From Proteles cristata cristata (taxonomy: Eukaryota > Chordata > Mammalia > Carnivora > Hyaenidae), in the NCBI GenBank assembly GCA_017311185.1, contig JAESUZ010003403.1, forward strand, positions 124,001 through 188,000: 64,000 nt of DNA. Direction: 5' to 3'. The notes beneath the pieces are model-generated. The model did not search any database. It saw only the letters and a program-made list of their open reading frames with translations, and was not told where the DNA came from. Shown one piece after another: positions 45,721 through 55,762 of the stretch (within the stretch, counting starts at the first letter, position 1; every line of letters starts with the position of its first letter). Made by a program: the position numbers and the translations under genes.

Positions 45721-46561
45721 ATACATGTATTTTTGCTTATATTATTCTGTTGTCCCCCCAATAATTTAATCTTGAAGGATATGCAAATTGTTGTTTTGAT
45801 AAATTCCTTTAGCCATCATTTAAAAGTAGGTAAATGATAAATTCTCTTAGTTTTCCTTCATCTGTGAATGTGATGATTCCCTCTTCATTTTTGAAGGACA
45901 TTTTCACTCAATATAGGATTCTGAGTTGGTAGGTTTTTTGTTTTTTTGTTTGTCTATTTTCCTCAGCACTTGAAAAATGTTCTGCCACTTCCTTCTGAAC
46001 TCAAGAAGGGTATATTATGAGAAACCCATTGTCATTTCATTTTTTTCCCCTTATAGGCACAATGTCTTTTTCTCTCTCACTGATTTGCAGATATTTTCTT
46101 TATTTTTCACAAGCTTAACTATGATGTTGTAAGGACACAAGTCTAAACCAGACTGACCCCCATAACATGCTTTAAGATTCCCCTCTAAGCTAGAAGGCCT
46201 AAGTTTCAGTTTCCCTGGAAGTATCAGGCAGCTACACATTGCCTGAGGCCAGAGAAACCGCCCACCACATCACTCCACCACACTACCTTGGCAACACCCA
46301 ATCAAGAAAGGCCAGAAACTATAGATCAAACTCTGTTACCTAATGTTAACGTTAACCCGTTAGGCCCCGAGCAAGACCCTAGGCTGGCTCTGTAATTGGT
46401 TGAATTTAAAAGTTCTCTAAATGTTGTAATTGGGTCTCACCAACAGTAACAAATACTCTAAACAATGTGTATGGTTAAACCAGCTGTCAATGATATTGTA
46501 TAATTATGATTGGATCACTGTTTCCATGCCACAACTTCTGTAACTCCCCCGTAACAAACCC

Positions 46562-46569
46562 CATAAAAA
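46562..46569 (+). promoter_or_regulatory. TATA-type box of the solo LTR
   Basis: CATAAAAA lies about 80-90 bases before the AATAAA signal and just upstream of a CpG-containing stretch, the usual U3/R arrangement. Predicted start is about 46590-46600. No activity is implied. Confidence 0.55.
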
Positions 46570-46648
46570 CCCTACTCTGCCTTTGCTCGGGGCTCACCGC
46601 ACGGATCCACTGCGCTGGTTAAGTCTGTGAACCCGAGCTCGAGCCCAT

Positions 46649-46654
46649 AATAAA
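46649..46654 (+). promoter_or_regulatory. AATAAA polyadenylation signal of the solo LTR
   Basis: AATAAA lies in the R region and is followed by GT-rich sequence (GTGGTCTCTGGTCC, 46691-46704), as in a working cleavage site. Confidence 0.65.
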
Positions 46655-46994
46655 GCCCTTTGCCTTTGCATGCGTGACTCGGTCTCCCCGGTGGTCTCTG
46701 GTCCTTGAGAATACTGCAATCTGGGTATAACAATGTGCCTTGGTTTGTATGTCTATAGGTTTGTATTTCTATAGGTTCGTCTGCTTGGGGATTAACTGAA
46801 ATTCTTGGACTGTGTATATATGAGATATTTTTTTTGCCAAATCTGAGGACTTTATTCTATTTTTTTGAGTGCTTTAAGCTACTTTTCCTTTTTAGCTCTA
46901 GTAACATGACCTCAGTTATCATATTATAGCTTCACTGTTTCTTAATTTTTAATTCTATTTCCTTTTTGTTATTCAGATTAAATGATTAAATAAT

Positions 46995-47143
46995 ATTTAT
47001 TTATTTATTGGGGGGAGGGGCAGGGGGAGAAAGAGAATCTCAAACATGGAGCTCACACAGAGCTTGATATCACAACCTTGAGATCATGACTTGACCTAAA
47101 ATAAAGAGTAGCCATTTAACGAAATAAGCGACCCAGGAGCCCC
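46995..47143 (-). mobile_element. Carnivore SINE, shortened and diverged
   Basis: Minus-strand copy of about 150 bp; the GA-rich body is short. It ends GCGACCCAGGAGCCCC. An 8-bp duplication TAAATAAT lies at 46987-46994 and 47144-47151. Confidence 0.85.
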
Positions 47144-48304
47144 TAAATAATTTGTGTTTTTAATTTTACTAATTCTTCAGTCTTCTGCAGCTGAGCCTAT
47201 ATATTGAGAGTTGTTTATTTTAAAATTTTGGATATTATACTTTTTTATTTCTAAAATTTCCATTGGTTTCTTCTTTGAACTTTCTTTTTCTTTGCTAGGG
47301 TTTTTTTTTTTTCTTTCCCCCTTTCATTTATTTCAAGCATGCCCATTGAAGTAAGCTTATGAAGCCTTCTTTAAAATATATGTCAGTTAACTCTAATGTT
47401 TCTGTCATCATTTTGTTGACATCTCTTGATTGTAATTTTTATTCAGTTTGAGATCTTCATCATTCTTAGTTTGTTGAGTGATATCTAATTGAAACCTGAA
47501 CATTTTGGATATTATGGACAAGACTCTGAAGGTTAAAATTCTGTCTTAGCTTGTTTTCTTTTGACTTGGTTCCAGGAGATAGATTCAAAACCTCATTGTG
47601 GCCTTGTGAAGGTGGACAATTAGACTCTCCACTCAGCATTTGCTGGCATGGATAAGGGTGGGGTTATTCTGTAGTGTTTGATCATTATTTTCTAAAAGTT
47701 TTCCATCTTGCTAGGCTGTCTTTGACTACTTTTGAAAGATCTTTTTTTTAATTTTTATGTATATATGTATGTATTTATTTTTCATCTATACAAGTCAGGT
47801 TCTTGGAAAGCTTTTACTGTTTGCACCTATTAGCGTTTCCAGGTTGCTAGATATTCCAGCATCCACTCTGGGGTATGGTACACTTTGTTTTATTGTGCTT
47901 CACTTTATTGTACTTCACATATTTGTGCTTTTCCTTTTTAATAAGCTGAAAGTTTATGGCAACCCTGCCTCAAGCAAGTATATTGGTGTTCTGTTTTGAA
48001 CCAGGTTTGCTCACTTTGTGTCTCTGTGTCACATTTTGGTTAACCTCACAATATTTTAAACTTTCTTCTATTATTACTACATTTGTTATGGGGATCTGTC
48101 ATAAATGACCTTTGATGTTACTATCGTAATTTTTGGGGGGTGCACCACAAGCTTCCCCCATATAAAACAGTGAAATTCATTGATAAAATTGTGTGTATTT
48201 GGCTGCTCCACTGATCCGCCATTTCCCCATCTCTGTCCATTTCCTCAGACCTCCCTATTACCTGAGACAACGGTATTGAAATTAGGCCAAATAATAACCC
48301 TATA

Positions 48305-50205
48305 GTAACTTTTAAAAGTTCAAATGAAAGGAGAGTTGCACATCTCTCACTTAAATCCAAAGCTAGAAATGATTGAGTTTAGTAAGAAAGATGTGTTGAA
48401 AGCTGAGATAGGCTAAAAGCTAGGCCTCTTATGCCAAACAGTTGGCCAAGTTGTGTATGCAAAGAGAAGTTCTTGAAGGAATTTAAAAGTGCTACCACAG
48501 TGAACATACTAATGATAAGAAACCAAAACAGCCCTAATTGGTGATATGGAGAAAGTTTTAGTGGTCTGGGTAGAAAATCAAAACAGTCAAAACATTCCTT
48601 TAAGCCAACGCTTTCTCCAGAGCTAGGGCTTAACACTCTTCGATGTTATGAAGGCTGAGAGAGATGAAGAAACTGTAGAAGAAAAGTTTAAAGTTAGCAG
48701 TGGTAGATTCAAGAGGATTAAGGAAAGAAGCTATCTCTATAACATAAAAGTTCAAGGTGAAGTAGAAATGCTGATATAGAAGCTGTAGCAAGTTATCAGA
48801 AGATCTAGCTAAGTTAAGTAACCAAGGTGGCTGCACTAAGCAAAGAATTTTCAATGTAGACAAAACCGAAGAATCTTCTAATCTTCCATTCAAGGAAGAT
48901 GTCATCTAGAACATCCATAGCTAGAGAGGAAAAGTCAATTCCTGGCTTCAAAAGGACAACTGCTTCTTTTATCAGGGCTAATGCTTTTGGTGATTTTAAG
49001 TTGGTGTCAGTGTGTATTTACATTCTGATCGTGCTAGAGCCCTTAAGAATTATGCTAAATCTATTCTGTCTTTGCTCTATAAATGAAACAACAAAGGCTG
49101 GATGAGAGCACATCTGTTTACAACATGGCTTATTGAATATTTTAAGCACACTATTGAGACCTACGGCTCAGCAGAAAAGACTGCTTTCAAAACATTAGTG
49201 TTCATAGAAATGTACCTTGTCACGAAAGAGCTCTGATGAAGATGTACAACAAGATTGTTTTCATCCTTACTACCACAATATCCATTCTGCAGCCTGTGAG
49301 TCAAGCAGTAATTTTTACTTTTAAGTCTTTTTATTAAAGCAATATATTTTATAAGGCTACCACTGCCATAGATAGTGACTCCTCTAATGGATCAGGGCAA
49401 AATCAATTGAAAACCTTCTGGAAAAGACTCACCATTCTAGGTATCATTAAGAATGTTGATGATTCATGGAAAGAGGTCAAAATGTCAATATTAACAGATA
49501 TTTGGCAAAAGTTGATTCCAGCCCTCATGGATGACCAAATTTTGAGGGGTTCAAGGCTTCAGGTGAGGAAGTAATTGCAGATGTGGTAGAAATAGCAAGA
49601 GAACTAGCATTAGAAGTGTAGCCTTGTGGTGCCTAGGTGACTCAGTCAGCTGCGCATCTGGCCCTTGATTTTGGCTCAGGTCATGATCTCATGGTTCATG
49701 GATGGAGCCCTGCATCAAGCTCTGTACTGATAGAACAGAGCCTGCTTGAGATTTTCTCTCTTCCTTTCTCTCTGCCCCTCCATTTCTTTCTCTCTCTCTC
49801 TCTCAAAAAAATTTAAATAAACATTTAAAAAAAGAAGTGGAGCCTGAATATGGGATTGAATTGGTGTCAATCTCATGATAAAATGTTAATGGATGAACAG
49901 TTGCTTCTGAGCAAAGAATGTGGTTTCTTGAGATGGAATCTACTTCTGGTGACGGTGCTATGAAGATTGCTGAGATGACAACGGAAGACTTAGAAGAGTA
50001 CATAAGATTAGCTGATAAAGTAATGGCAGGATTTGAGACAATTGAATCCAATTTTGAAAGACATTCTACTGTAGGTAAAATGCTATTTAACAGCATAGCA
50101 TGCTACTGGGGGAAAAAAGGTTATGAAAGGAAAGAAGCAACAAAGTTAATTTGTGACAGGAAGGATTCATCAATGCACCAAACTTCATTGTTGTCTTATT
50201 TTAAG
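48305..50205 (+). pseudogene. Tigger1-like transposase pseudogene
   Basis: This is a relic of the transposase that cuts and pastes Tigger elements (helix-turn-helix DNA binding plus DDE/D catalysis). The usual start codon is changed: GTAACT stands where ATGGCC is expected, at about 48307. Legible parts are the N-terminal helix-turn-helix (LEMIEFSKKDVLKAEIG-type reading at about 48366-48415), the DDE-domain start (SSRTSIAREEKSIPGFK, 48902-48952) and the C-terminal part (49918-50205, EMESTSGDGAMKIAEMTTEDLEEYIRLADK..., ending LLSYFKN). Near 49200-49220, where the second catalytic Asp is expected, a one-base deletion appears. Several other shifts occur, and the SINE at 49625 splits it. It cannot make an active enzyme. 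Confidence 0.8.
49625..49832 (+). mobile_element. Felid SINE inside the Tigger relic
   Basis: Head TGTGGTGCCTAGGTGACTCAG, CT-rich tract, tail AAATTTAAATAAACATTTAAA. A 13-bp duplication AGAAGTG(T/G)AGCCT of transposon sequence lies at 49612-49624 and 49833-49845. Confidence 0.93.
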
Positions 50206-50319
50206 AACCCTGTGCTAGGCTCTGCACTGATAGGTGGGAGCCTGGTTTGGATTTTTCTACCTCTTTCTCTGCCCCCCTCTCTCTCTCTCAAAAACAAACA
50301 AACAAACAAACAAACATTT
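50206..50319 (+). mobile_element. Felid SINE fragment, 5' part missing
   Basis: It begins in the SINE middle (CTAGGCTCTGCACTGATAGG) directly against Tigger sequence and ends in (AAAC)n and ATTTAAAAA. There is no head, so this is either a 5'-truncated insertion or one side of a deletion that also removed the Tigger 3' end. Confidence 0.85.
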
Positions 50320-50335
50320 AAAAAAAGAGACAGAG

Positions 50336-50570
50336 GGGCGCCTGGGTGGCTTAGTCGGTTAAGCGTCCGACTTTCGCTTAGGTCATGATCTCGCGGTTCG
50401 TGGGTTCGAGCCCCACATCGGGCTCTGTGCTGACTGCCAGCTCAGAGCCTGGAGCCTGTTCCAGTCTGTGACTCCCTCTCTCTCTGACCCTCCCCTGCTC
50501 ACGCTGTCTCTCTCTCTCCTAGAAATAAATAAAACATTAAAAAAAATTAAAAAAAAATAAAAATAAAAAT
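50336..50570 (+). mobile_element. Felid SINE, young-looking subgroup
   Basis: Complete copy with retained CpGs (GTCTGTGACTCCC body, CTCCTAGAAATAAATAA junction). A perfect 16-bp duplication AAAAAAAGAGACAGAG lies at 50320-50335 and 50571-50586. It inserted in the A-rich end of the preceding SINE fragment. Confidence 0.96.
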
Positions 50571-50595
50571 AAAAAAAGAGACAGAGAGGAGGAGG

Positions 50596-50807
50596 AGGAG
50601 CGGCCGCTGAGTGGCTCAGTCGATTAAGTGTCTGACTCTTGGCTTCGGCTTAGGTCATTCACTCATGGTTTGTGATTTTGAGCCCTGTGTCAGGCTCTGA
50701 GCTGACAGTGTGGATCCTGTTTGAGATTCTCTCTCTCCCTCTCTCTCTCTGCCCCTCTCTCACTCACTCTCTCTATCTCTCTCAAAAATAAGTGAACTTT
50801 TTTTAGA
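50596..50807 (+). mobile_element. Felid SINE
   Basis: Head GAGCGGCCGCTGAGTGGCTC, GGCTTCGGCTTAGGTCATTC core, (TC)n and AAAAATAAGTGAAC tail. The flanks are GA-rich, so the duplication is not certain. Confidence 0.9.
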
Positions 50808-50810
50808 AAG

Positions 50811-51235
50811 AGAGAGAGGAGCAAGAGCAAGGAAAAATAAATCTATTCTATCTTATTCAGCACCTGTATCTTATTGTGAACAATATACCTTTCGCTCTTA
50901 TAACATGTTTGCTTTGGTTTAATGATAGTACTGGTTGCTCCCAGGCTTGTTCTTTACTCCCCAAATAAGGTAGTCCTATCTTTTTTTTTTTTTTAACTTT
51001 CCTTGTTTCACATAGATTTTAACACTTACTATTTGAAGTTGATTGATACAGGTGATAAAGAAATTTATTAGTACTTTAGTTTAGATTCTTGTTTGTTTTT
51101 GCTTGTTTTTCTAACTGAAACTGTACTTGAGTCTGGCTCCCTAGGAATAACATCCTGTGTTGAGATAAGGGACTTAAAATTGTGGGAGCTGGGACAGTCA
51201 CTTCAGTGAAGAGACAAATGTGAAGATCAATTATA
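50811..51235. other. Unassigned DNA
   Basis: A T tract at 50978-50995 is present. No gene was recognised. Confidence 0.4.
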
Positions 51236-51236
51236 C

Positions 51237-51567
51237 ATTTGGTCCTTGAACAACAGGGGTTTGACTTGTGCAAGTTGACTTATATGTAGATTTTTTATAG
51301 GGCAATACTGCGCATACATTTTGTCTTTATTATTTTCTTAATGCTGGATTTTATTTTTTCTAGCTTACTTTATTATGAGAACATAAGAACATAGCGTGTA
51401 ATACATAAAGCACACGAAGAATTGTGTTAATTGACTGTTTTCATTATCAGTAAGGCTTCCAGTCAGCAGTGGGCTATTAGTAGTTAAATTTGGGGGGAGT
51501 TAAAAGTTCCATATGGATTTTCTACTTTTGGCACCCCTAATCCCTGTGTTCTTCAAGGGGGAACTAT
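51237..51567. mobile_element. Tigger-like MITE with terminal inverted repeats
   Basis: The left end GGTCCTTGAACAACAGGGGTTTG (51241) and the right end CCCTAATCCCTGTGTTCTTCAAGG (51534-51557) are inverted repeats with a few mismatches. This is the pattern of a common Tigger-class MITE (left end usually TTGACCCTTGAACAACA). No transposase. Confidence 0.75.
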
Positions 51568-51959
51568 AATTATTTAATAAATAGCACTATGCTTTTCTCT
51601 ACACAAGCTTCTCTTTTTTAGTTCATTAATGACTATCTCAATGTTTCAGCTTCACTCTTTAGAAAATAGAATCCAAGAGAAGAAATGAAAGATCTGATTG
51701 GCCAGGAGTAAATGGTTGACCCAGTATGGCCTCCCCATCTGCAGTAGCAGACTCTATTCTAGGATAAATACATCTGCTGTTACTTGGCCATCAGCCTTTT
51801 GTTTTTGGTTTGGTTTGGTTGTTATTGTTGTTCTCCCCAAACCTTTAAACAGGCATTTGAAGTGAGACCCTCTGGAATTTCCTAATATTCCTAGCAACAC
51901 CACACTCTATTCACCAACTAGAAAAAGGTTGGCTATTGTAGAAAATGCCACAAGAAACA
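51568..51959. other. Unassigned DNA
   Basis: No gene or repeat was recognised. Confidence 0.4.
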
Positions 51960-52061
51960 AGAGATACGTCAGTCTTTTCGAATTAGTGTTTTCATATTCT
52001 TTGGATAAATATCCAGTAGTAGAATTACTGGATCATATGGTAATTCTATTTTAAATATTTT
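51960..52061 (-). mobile_element. L1 ORF2 fragment, minus strand
   Basis: Antisense ORF2 text: GAATTAGTGTTTTCATATTCTTTGG (51980), AGTAGTAGAATTACTGGATCATATGG (52014). It stops where the next L1 3' end begins. Confidence 0.7.
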
Positions 52062-52768
52062 AAGTTTTTACTTTAATTCCAGCTGGTTAACATACAGTGT
52101 TATATTGATTTCAGGTGTGCACTATAGTGATTCAACTCTTCCACACAGAGCCCAGTGCGCATCACCACAAGTGCCCTCCTTAATCCCCATCAACTATTTG
52201 ATGCACCCCACCCCCACCCCCACCTCCCCTCTGGTAACCATCTGTTTGTTTTTTATAGTTGAAAGTCTGTTTCTTGGTTTGTTTCTCTGTCTCTCTCTTT
52301 CTCCCTTTGTTCATTGGTTTAGTTTCTTAAAATCCACATATGAGTGAAATCATATGATATTTGTTTTTCTCTTACTGGATTATTTCACTTAACATTATAT
52401 TCTATAGCTCCATCTATGTCATTTCAAATGACAAGATTATTTTTAATGGGTGAGTAATATTCCATTGTTTTATATACACATGCACGCGTGCGGGCGCACG
52501 CACACGCACACACACACACACACACATGCACGTATATGCATACACCACATCTTCTTTATCCATTCATCAATCGTGGACACTTAGGCTACTTCCATAATTT
52601 GGACATTGCATATAATGCTGCTATAAACATAGGGGTGCATGTATTCATTTGAATTAGTGTTTCTGTGTTTGGGTAAATACCCAGTCATCTGAAGGCTGAA
52701 TCATAGAGTCCTTCTATTTTTAACTTCTTGAGAAACCTCCATACTATTGTCTACATTGGCTGCACCAG
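52062..52768 (-). mobile_element. LINE-1 3' end, minus strand
   Basis: Carnivore-type antisense L1 3' text from the very end of the element (AATTCCAGCTGGTTAACATACAGTG, 52075) through 3'UTR and ORF2 C-terminal region to GGCTGCACCAG at 52759-52769. A (CA/CG)n tract lies inside. It is truncated at 52768, where text flips to the plus orientation. Confidence 0.82.
52473..52542. repeat. Alternating purine-pyrimidine (CA/CG)n tract
   Basis: CACATGCACGCGTGCGGGCG...(CA)n...CATGCACGTATATGCATAC is almost strictly alternating over about 65 bases, apart from a GGG. It lies inside the L1 3' end. Confidence 0.85.
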
Positions 52769-52915
52769 TAAAAGAATGAAATCTTGACACCTGCAACAAC
52801 ATATATGGATCTAGAAAGGATAATGCTAAGTGAAATAAGTCAGTCTGAGAAATACAAGTACCATATGATTTTACTCAGATATGGAATTTAAGAAACAAAA
52901 TAAAGAAAAAAAGAG
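52769..52915 (+). mobile_element. LINE-1 ORF2 end fragment, plus strand
   Basis: Sense ORF2-end text AAAGAATGAAATCTTGACACC (52771), AATGCTAAGTGAAATAAGTCAGTC (52821) and TACCATATGATTTTACTCAG (52859) ends in an A-rich stretch at 52896-52920. It abuts the minus-strand L1 at 52768. Confidence 0.78.
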
Positions 52916-53119
52916 AAAAACTGGAAATAATTTTTAAAGCCTTTGGTATTATCTCTTTTTGTATTTTGGCAAATATAATTATCTTCTGTTTTGGGAGGGT
53001 ATTTATAATATTTATTTAAACTATTTTTCTTATTCTGTGTATACAGATTCTGTTTTATATGTGCTTGTCTGTCCCTCCTGTGAAGTATTATTTTACAAAC
53101 GTAAGGTAATGTCATATTC

Positions 53120-53545
53120 AACATCATTGTAACAAGTATTTATTTAGCACCTTTGTGCTAGTCACTAGTCAATGACAATATAGAGATAAACAGTAAAAGG
53201 CTTCTCTGAAGGAGACATATAATAATTAAACAATAAAAGTGCATAATACAGTTACAGTTACTCTTAAATACTATTTATGCTAGGAGGTTAAATGATAATG
53301 GAGAAAAATACCTGCCTAACTGAGAATGGTTTGAAAGCCCACTCTGGGGACATGTTGTCCAAGTAGAGATACGCAATGAACCATGAAAGATCGCAGGCGA
53401 TGGAGAAAGTATGTGCAAAGTCTCTGTGTTTGGAAAGAACATATTTGGGTACCAGGATCCACATAAAGATTATCAGGGGAGGCAGATGGTAGAGCAGTCA
53501 AGGGGATATTGTTTCAAAGATGGACAGGGTAGACCTTGATATACC
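53120..53545 (+). repeat. Ancient mammal-wide repeat, same kind as 6047-7330
   Basis: The wording AGTATTTATTTAGCACCTTTGTGCTAGTCACTAG (53133), GGCTTCTCTGAAGGAGACAT (53199) and GGCAGATGGTAGAGCAGTCAAGGG (53481) follows the order of an old dispersed repeat. It is heavily diverged and the name is uncertain. Confidence 0.4.
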
Positions 53546-53719
53546 ATGATAAAAATACAAGATTTATTTAACCAGAATATTTACTATGCTTATTTTTGTG
53601 TATTTTTATCTCATACCTTATATATTACATAGGTTACATTAAAATATTTCCTGAGAGAAAGCAGGATTTTCAAATAGTTGATGCATTAGCTAAATCACTA
53701 TCTAAAATAGATATGGACT

Positions 53720-53940
53720 GGGGTGCCTGGGTGGCTCAGTCAGTTGAGCGTCCAGCTTTGGCTCATGATCTCATGGTTAGTGGGTTCAATCCTTGCATCG
53801 GGCTCTGTGCTGACTGCCAGCTCAGAGCCTGGAGCCTGTTTCAGATTCTGTGTCTCCCTCTCTCTCTGACCCTCCCCTGCTCGGACTCTCTCTCCCTATC
53901 AGAATTAAATTAAAAAAAAACAAAACACAAAAAATAAAAT
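53720..53940 (+). mobile_element. Felid SINE
   Basis: Head GGGGTGCCTGGGTGGCTCAG, full body, A-rich tail. A perfect 16-bp duplication AAAATAGATATGGACT lies at 53704-53719 and 53941-53956. Confidence 0.97.
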
Positions 53941-54103
53941 AAAATAGATATGGACTAATATTTCCTTTATTTCATTTTCTTGCATAGAGTTGGGTTTTTC
54001 ACATTTCATGAGGACTGTTATGTTGTATTCCAGAGTCTAGTACACTGCTGTAATACATGACCATTAGTACCAAAAATATTAGTAGTGAAATTAAGGTATT
54101 TTA

Positions 54104-54326
54104 TTTTATTTTTAATTTTGAAAATTGTTTTTAAAGTTTATTTATTTATTTTGAGAGATCAACTATGTGGAGGAGGGACAGGGAGGAAGAGAGAGAGAAT
54201 GCCAAGAAGGCTCTGCACTGTCAGCACAGAGCCCGATGTGGGGCTTGAATTCACAAATGTGAGATCATGACCTGAGCCAAAATCACGAGTTGGACATTTA
54301 ACCAAATGAGCCACCCAGGCGCCTCC
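54104..54326 (-). mobile_element. Felid SINE
   Basis: Minus-strand copy. A 16-bp duplication AAATTAAG(G/A)TATTTTA lies at 54088-54103 and 54327-54342. Confidence 0.95.
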
Positions 54327-54342
54327 AAATTAAGATATTTTA

Positions 54343-55309
54343 AATATCGATAAAACATTAGCAAAAATTGTATTTTTGTGCCTAGATTCTGTGTAGATGA
54401 AATAGATAAACGATAAGATATAATCTGCACAAAATTCTGTATACTGTATTTGACATAGTATCTCTATTTATAGCACTATAGTCCACATTGCTGTTGAAAA
54501 CAGATAAAAATGCAAAATGAAATGTTAAGAAAAGTTTTTAAATGCACCTATAAACTGGCAAAAAAAAAAAAAAGTAAGGAACACCAAGGCCAAAATCTAA
54601 ATGAAAACCATAATTCAGAGATATAAAATAAATTGTGAAGCGGATATTCACCTTGAAAGCATTTGTCAAATTTAGTGAACTCATGAATAGTTTTTCATAA
54701 TGTCTCAAGTCTTGGCGGCTCCCAGACAAAACTTGGGACCCACACATAGTAGGAAAACTAACAGGAAGCCCCAAAACTCCACCACTGCAGAGAGTGTTTC
54801 CTCCATAAATTTGAATTAACTCCTATATAACCTCTTTTCTCCACTTACCCCAACCATCAGTGGATCACTAGAATTCTATCTTTGGCACTGGCTGTGAAAT
54901 GAAAAAAGAAATGCAAATATATATATATATATTTAAGATCTATCTATATATCTATTATATATAAGATCTATCTCTCTATCTACGTATGATATTATGATCT
55001 ATCTATGTATCTAATCATAAGAAACTGTCAACACAAACCAGCCATAACCTGTGTTATTACACTAAACTCATATAACTTATGTAGTTCAAAGAAGCTGTCC
55101 AAGTATGGTTTTTTTTAGCATGACTTGACACTGGTGACCCTAAGTTCTTGACAGGAACAAATACAAATGAATTTTGTAAGAAATTATTCTCAAATTAGTT
55201 CTCAAAAATTAAAAAAAATAGATGTGGACATACACATTAACTAGACTAAATAATTTCTGAATGAATAGTAGTTCGATTCATAAGAAAAAAACTATAACTA
55301 ATAACAGTC
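54343..55309. other. Unassigned AT-rich DNA
   Basis: No gene was recognised. It contains the tetranucleotide tract listed separately. Confidence 0.4.
54915..55018. repeat. (AT)n followed by interrupted (ATCT)n
   Basis: ATATATAT passes into repeated AGATCTATCTAT units, some with internal AGATCT palindromes, separated by TATATA. Confidence 0.8.
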
Positions 55310-55545
55310 TTTTGTTTTGTCTTATGATGTACAATGTTATGATTTAAAACACACACTAGGAAATGAGTACTACAATGAAGATAATTGACCATCCATTACC
55401 TCACATAGTTACGTGTGTGTGTGTGTGTGAGTGTGTGTGTGATAAGTATGCTTATGATCAACTCTTTTAGCAAATTTCAACTATACAGCACAGTGTTATT
55501 AATTATAGTCAATATACTGTACACTAGATTCCCAGAATCTATTTT
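55310..55545 (-). mobile_element. Old LINE-1 3' end, minus strand
   Basis: Antisense L1 3'UTR: GATGTACAATGTTATGATTTAA (55326), CCATTACCTCACATAGTTAC (55393), a (GT)n block at 55413-55441, and GTTATTAATTATAGTCAATATACTGTACA (55495). It faces the plus-strand L1 end at 55763. Confidence 0.65.
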
Positions 55546-55564
55546 TTAAAAAAGAAGGAAATCT

Positions 55565-55752
55565 GGGGTGCCTACATCCCTCACTGACTCTTGATTTTGG
55601 CTCAGGTCATGATCATGGGATCAGGCCCCACTTGCTTCTGCACTGACAGTACAGAGCCTTCTCAGGATTCTTTCTCTCTCTCTCTGCCCCTCACCTGCTT
55701 GTGTGTGTGCTCTCTCTCTCAAAATAAATAAATAAGTAAAAATTTAAAAAAT
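55565..55752 (+). mobile_element. Felid SINE
   Basis: The head is shortened (GGGGTGCCTACATCCCTCAC); body and AAATAAATAAATAAG tail are clear. A 10-bp duplication AAGGAAATCT lies at 55555-55564 and 55753-55762. Confidence 0.92.
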
Positions 55753-55762
55753 AAGGAAATCT

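Larger units (their letters stand above)
46128..46732 (+). mobile_element. Solo LTR of a class I-like ERV, well preserved
   Basis: The 605-bp block opens TGTAAGGACACAAG, closes GGGTATAACA, and is flanked by a perfect 4-bp duplication ATGT (46124-46127 and 46733-46736). It has an LTR layout: a U3-like region, a TATA-type CATAAAAA at 46562, a GC-richer stretch with CpGs after it, AATAAA at 46649-46654, and a U5-like end. No viral genes adjoin, so the provirus was lost by LTR-LTR recombination. Retained CpGs and a clean duplication suggest it is much younger than the provirus at 11648-19586. Its text differs from that provirus's 300-bp LTRs. The 4-bp duplication fits gammaretrovirus-like integrases. 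Confidence 0.9.
45830..47868 (-). mobile_element. Old L1M/HAL1-like ORF1 region, minus strand, split by a solo LTR and a SINE
   Basis: Antisense ORF1-type text is continuous if two younger insertions are removed: GTGATGATTCCCTCTTCATTTTTGAAGGACATTTTC (45870-45905), GTTCTGCCACTTCCTTCTGA (45980), then after the LTR TTTGTATTTCTATAGGTTCGTC, and after the SINE GATATCTAATTGAAACCTGAACATTTTGG (47481). The right edge meets the Tigger start near 47868. No coding capacity remains. Confidence 0.65.
47869..50206 (+). mobile_element. Tigger1-like (TcMar/pogo-type) DNA transposon, 3' end lost
   Basis: The left terminal text (GTTTTATTGTGCTTCACTTTATTGTACTTCAC at 47887-47918) and the next phrase (TTATGGCAACCCTGCCTCAAGCAAG, 47954) match the 5' end of Tigger1-type elements. 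The long non-coding leader and transposase follow in the same order to about 50206. The 3' untranslated part and right terminal repeat are missing, replaced by a truncated SINE. A further SINE (49625-49832) sits inside. Confidence 0.85.

Noticed and set aside
46051..46239. 62-codon antisense frame entering the solo LTR
   Set aside because: It crosses the LTR boundary and has no motif, so it is chance.
49918..50388. Longest open frame (156 codons, plus)
   Set aside because: Its first part is the C-terminus of the Tigger transposase and the rest reads through two SINEs. It is not a gene.
50600..50607. GCGGCCGC (a NotI site), which might suggest cloning sequence
   Set aside because: It sits exactly in the tRNA-like head of a SINE and differs from the normal head by a few bases. 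No vector sequence adjoins.
54915..55018. Spaced AGATCTATCTAT repeats resembling a CRISPR-like array
   Set aside because: The units are tetranucleotide slippage products without unique spacers, in a mammalian genome.
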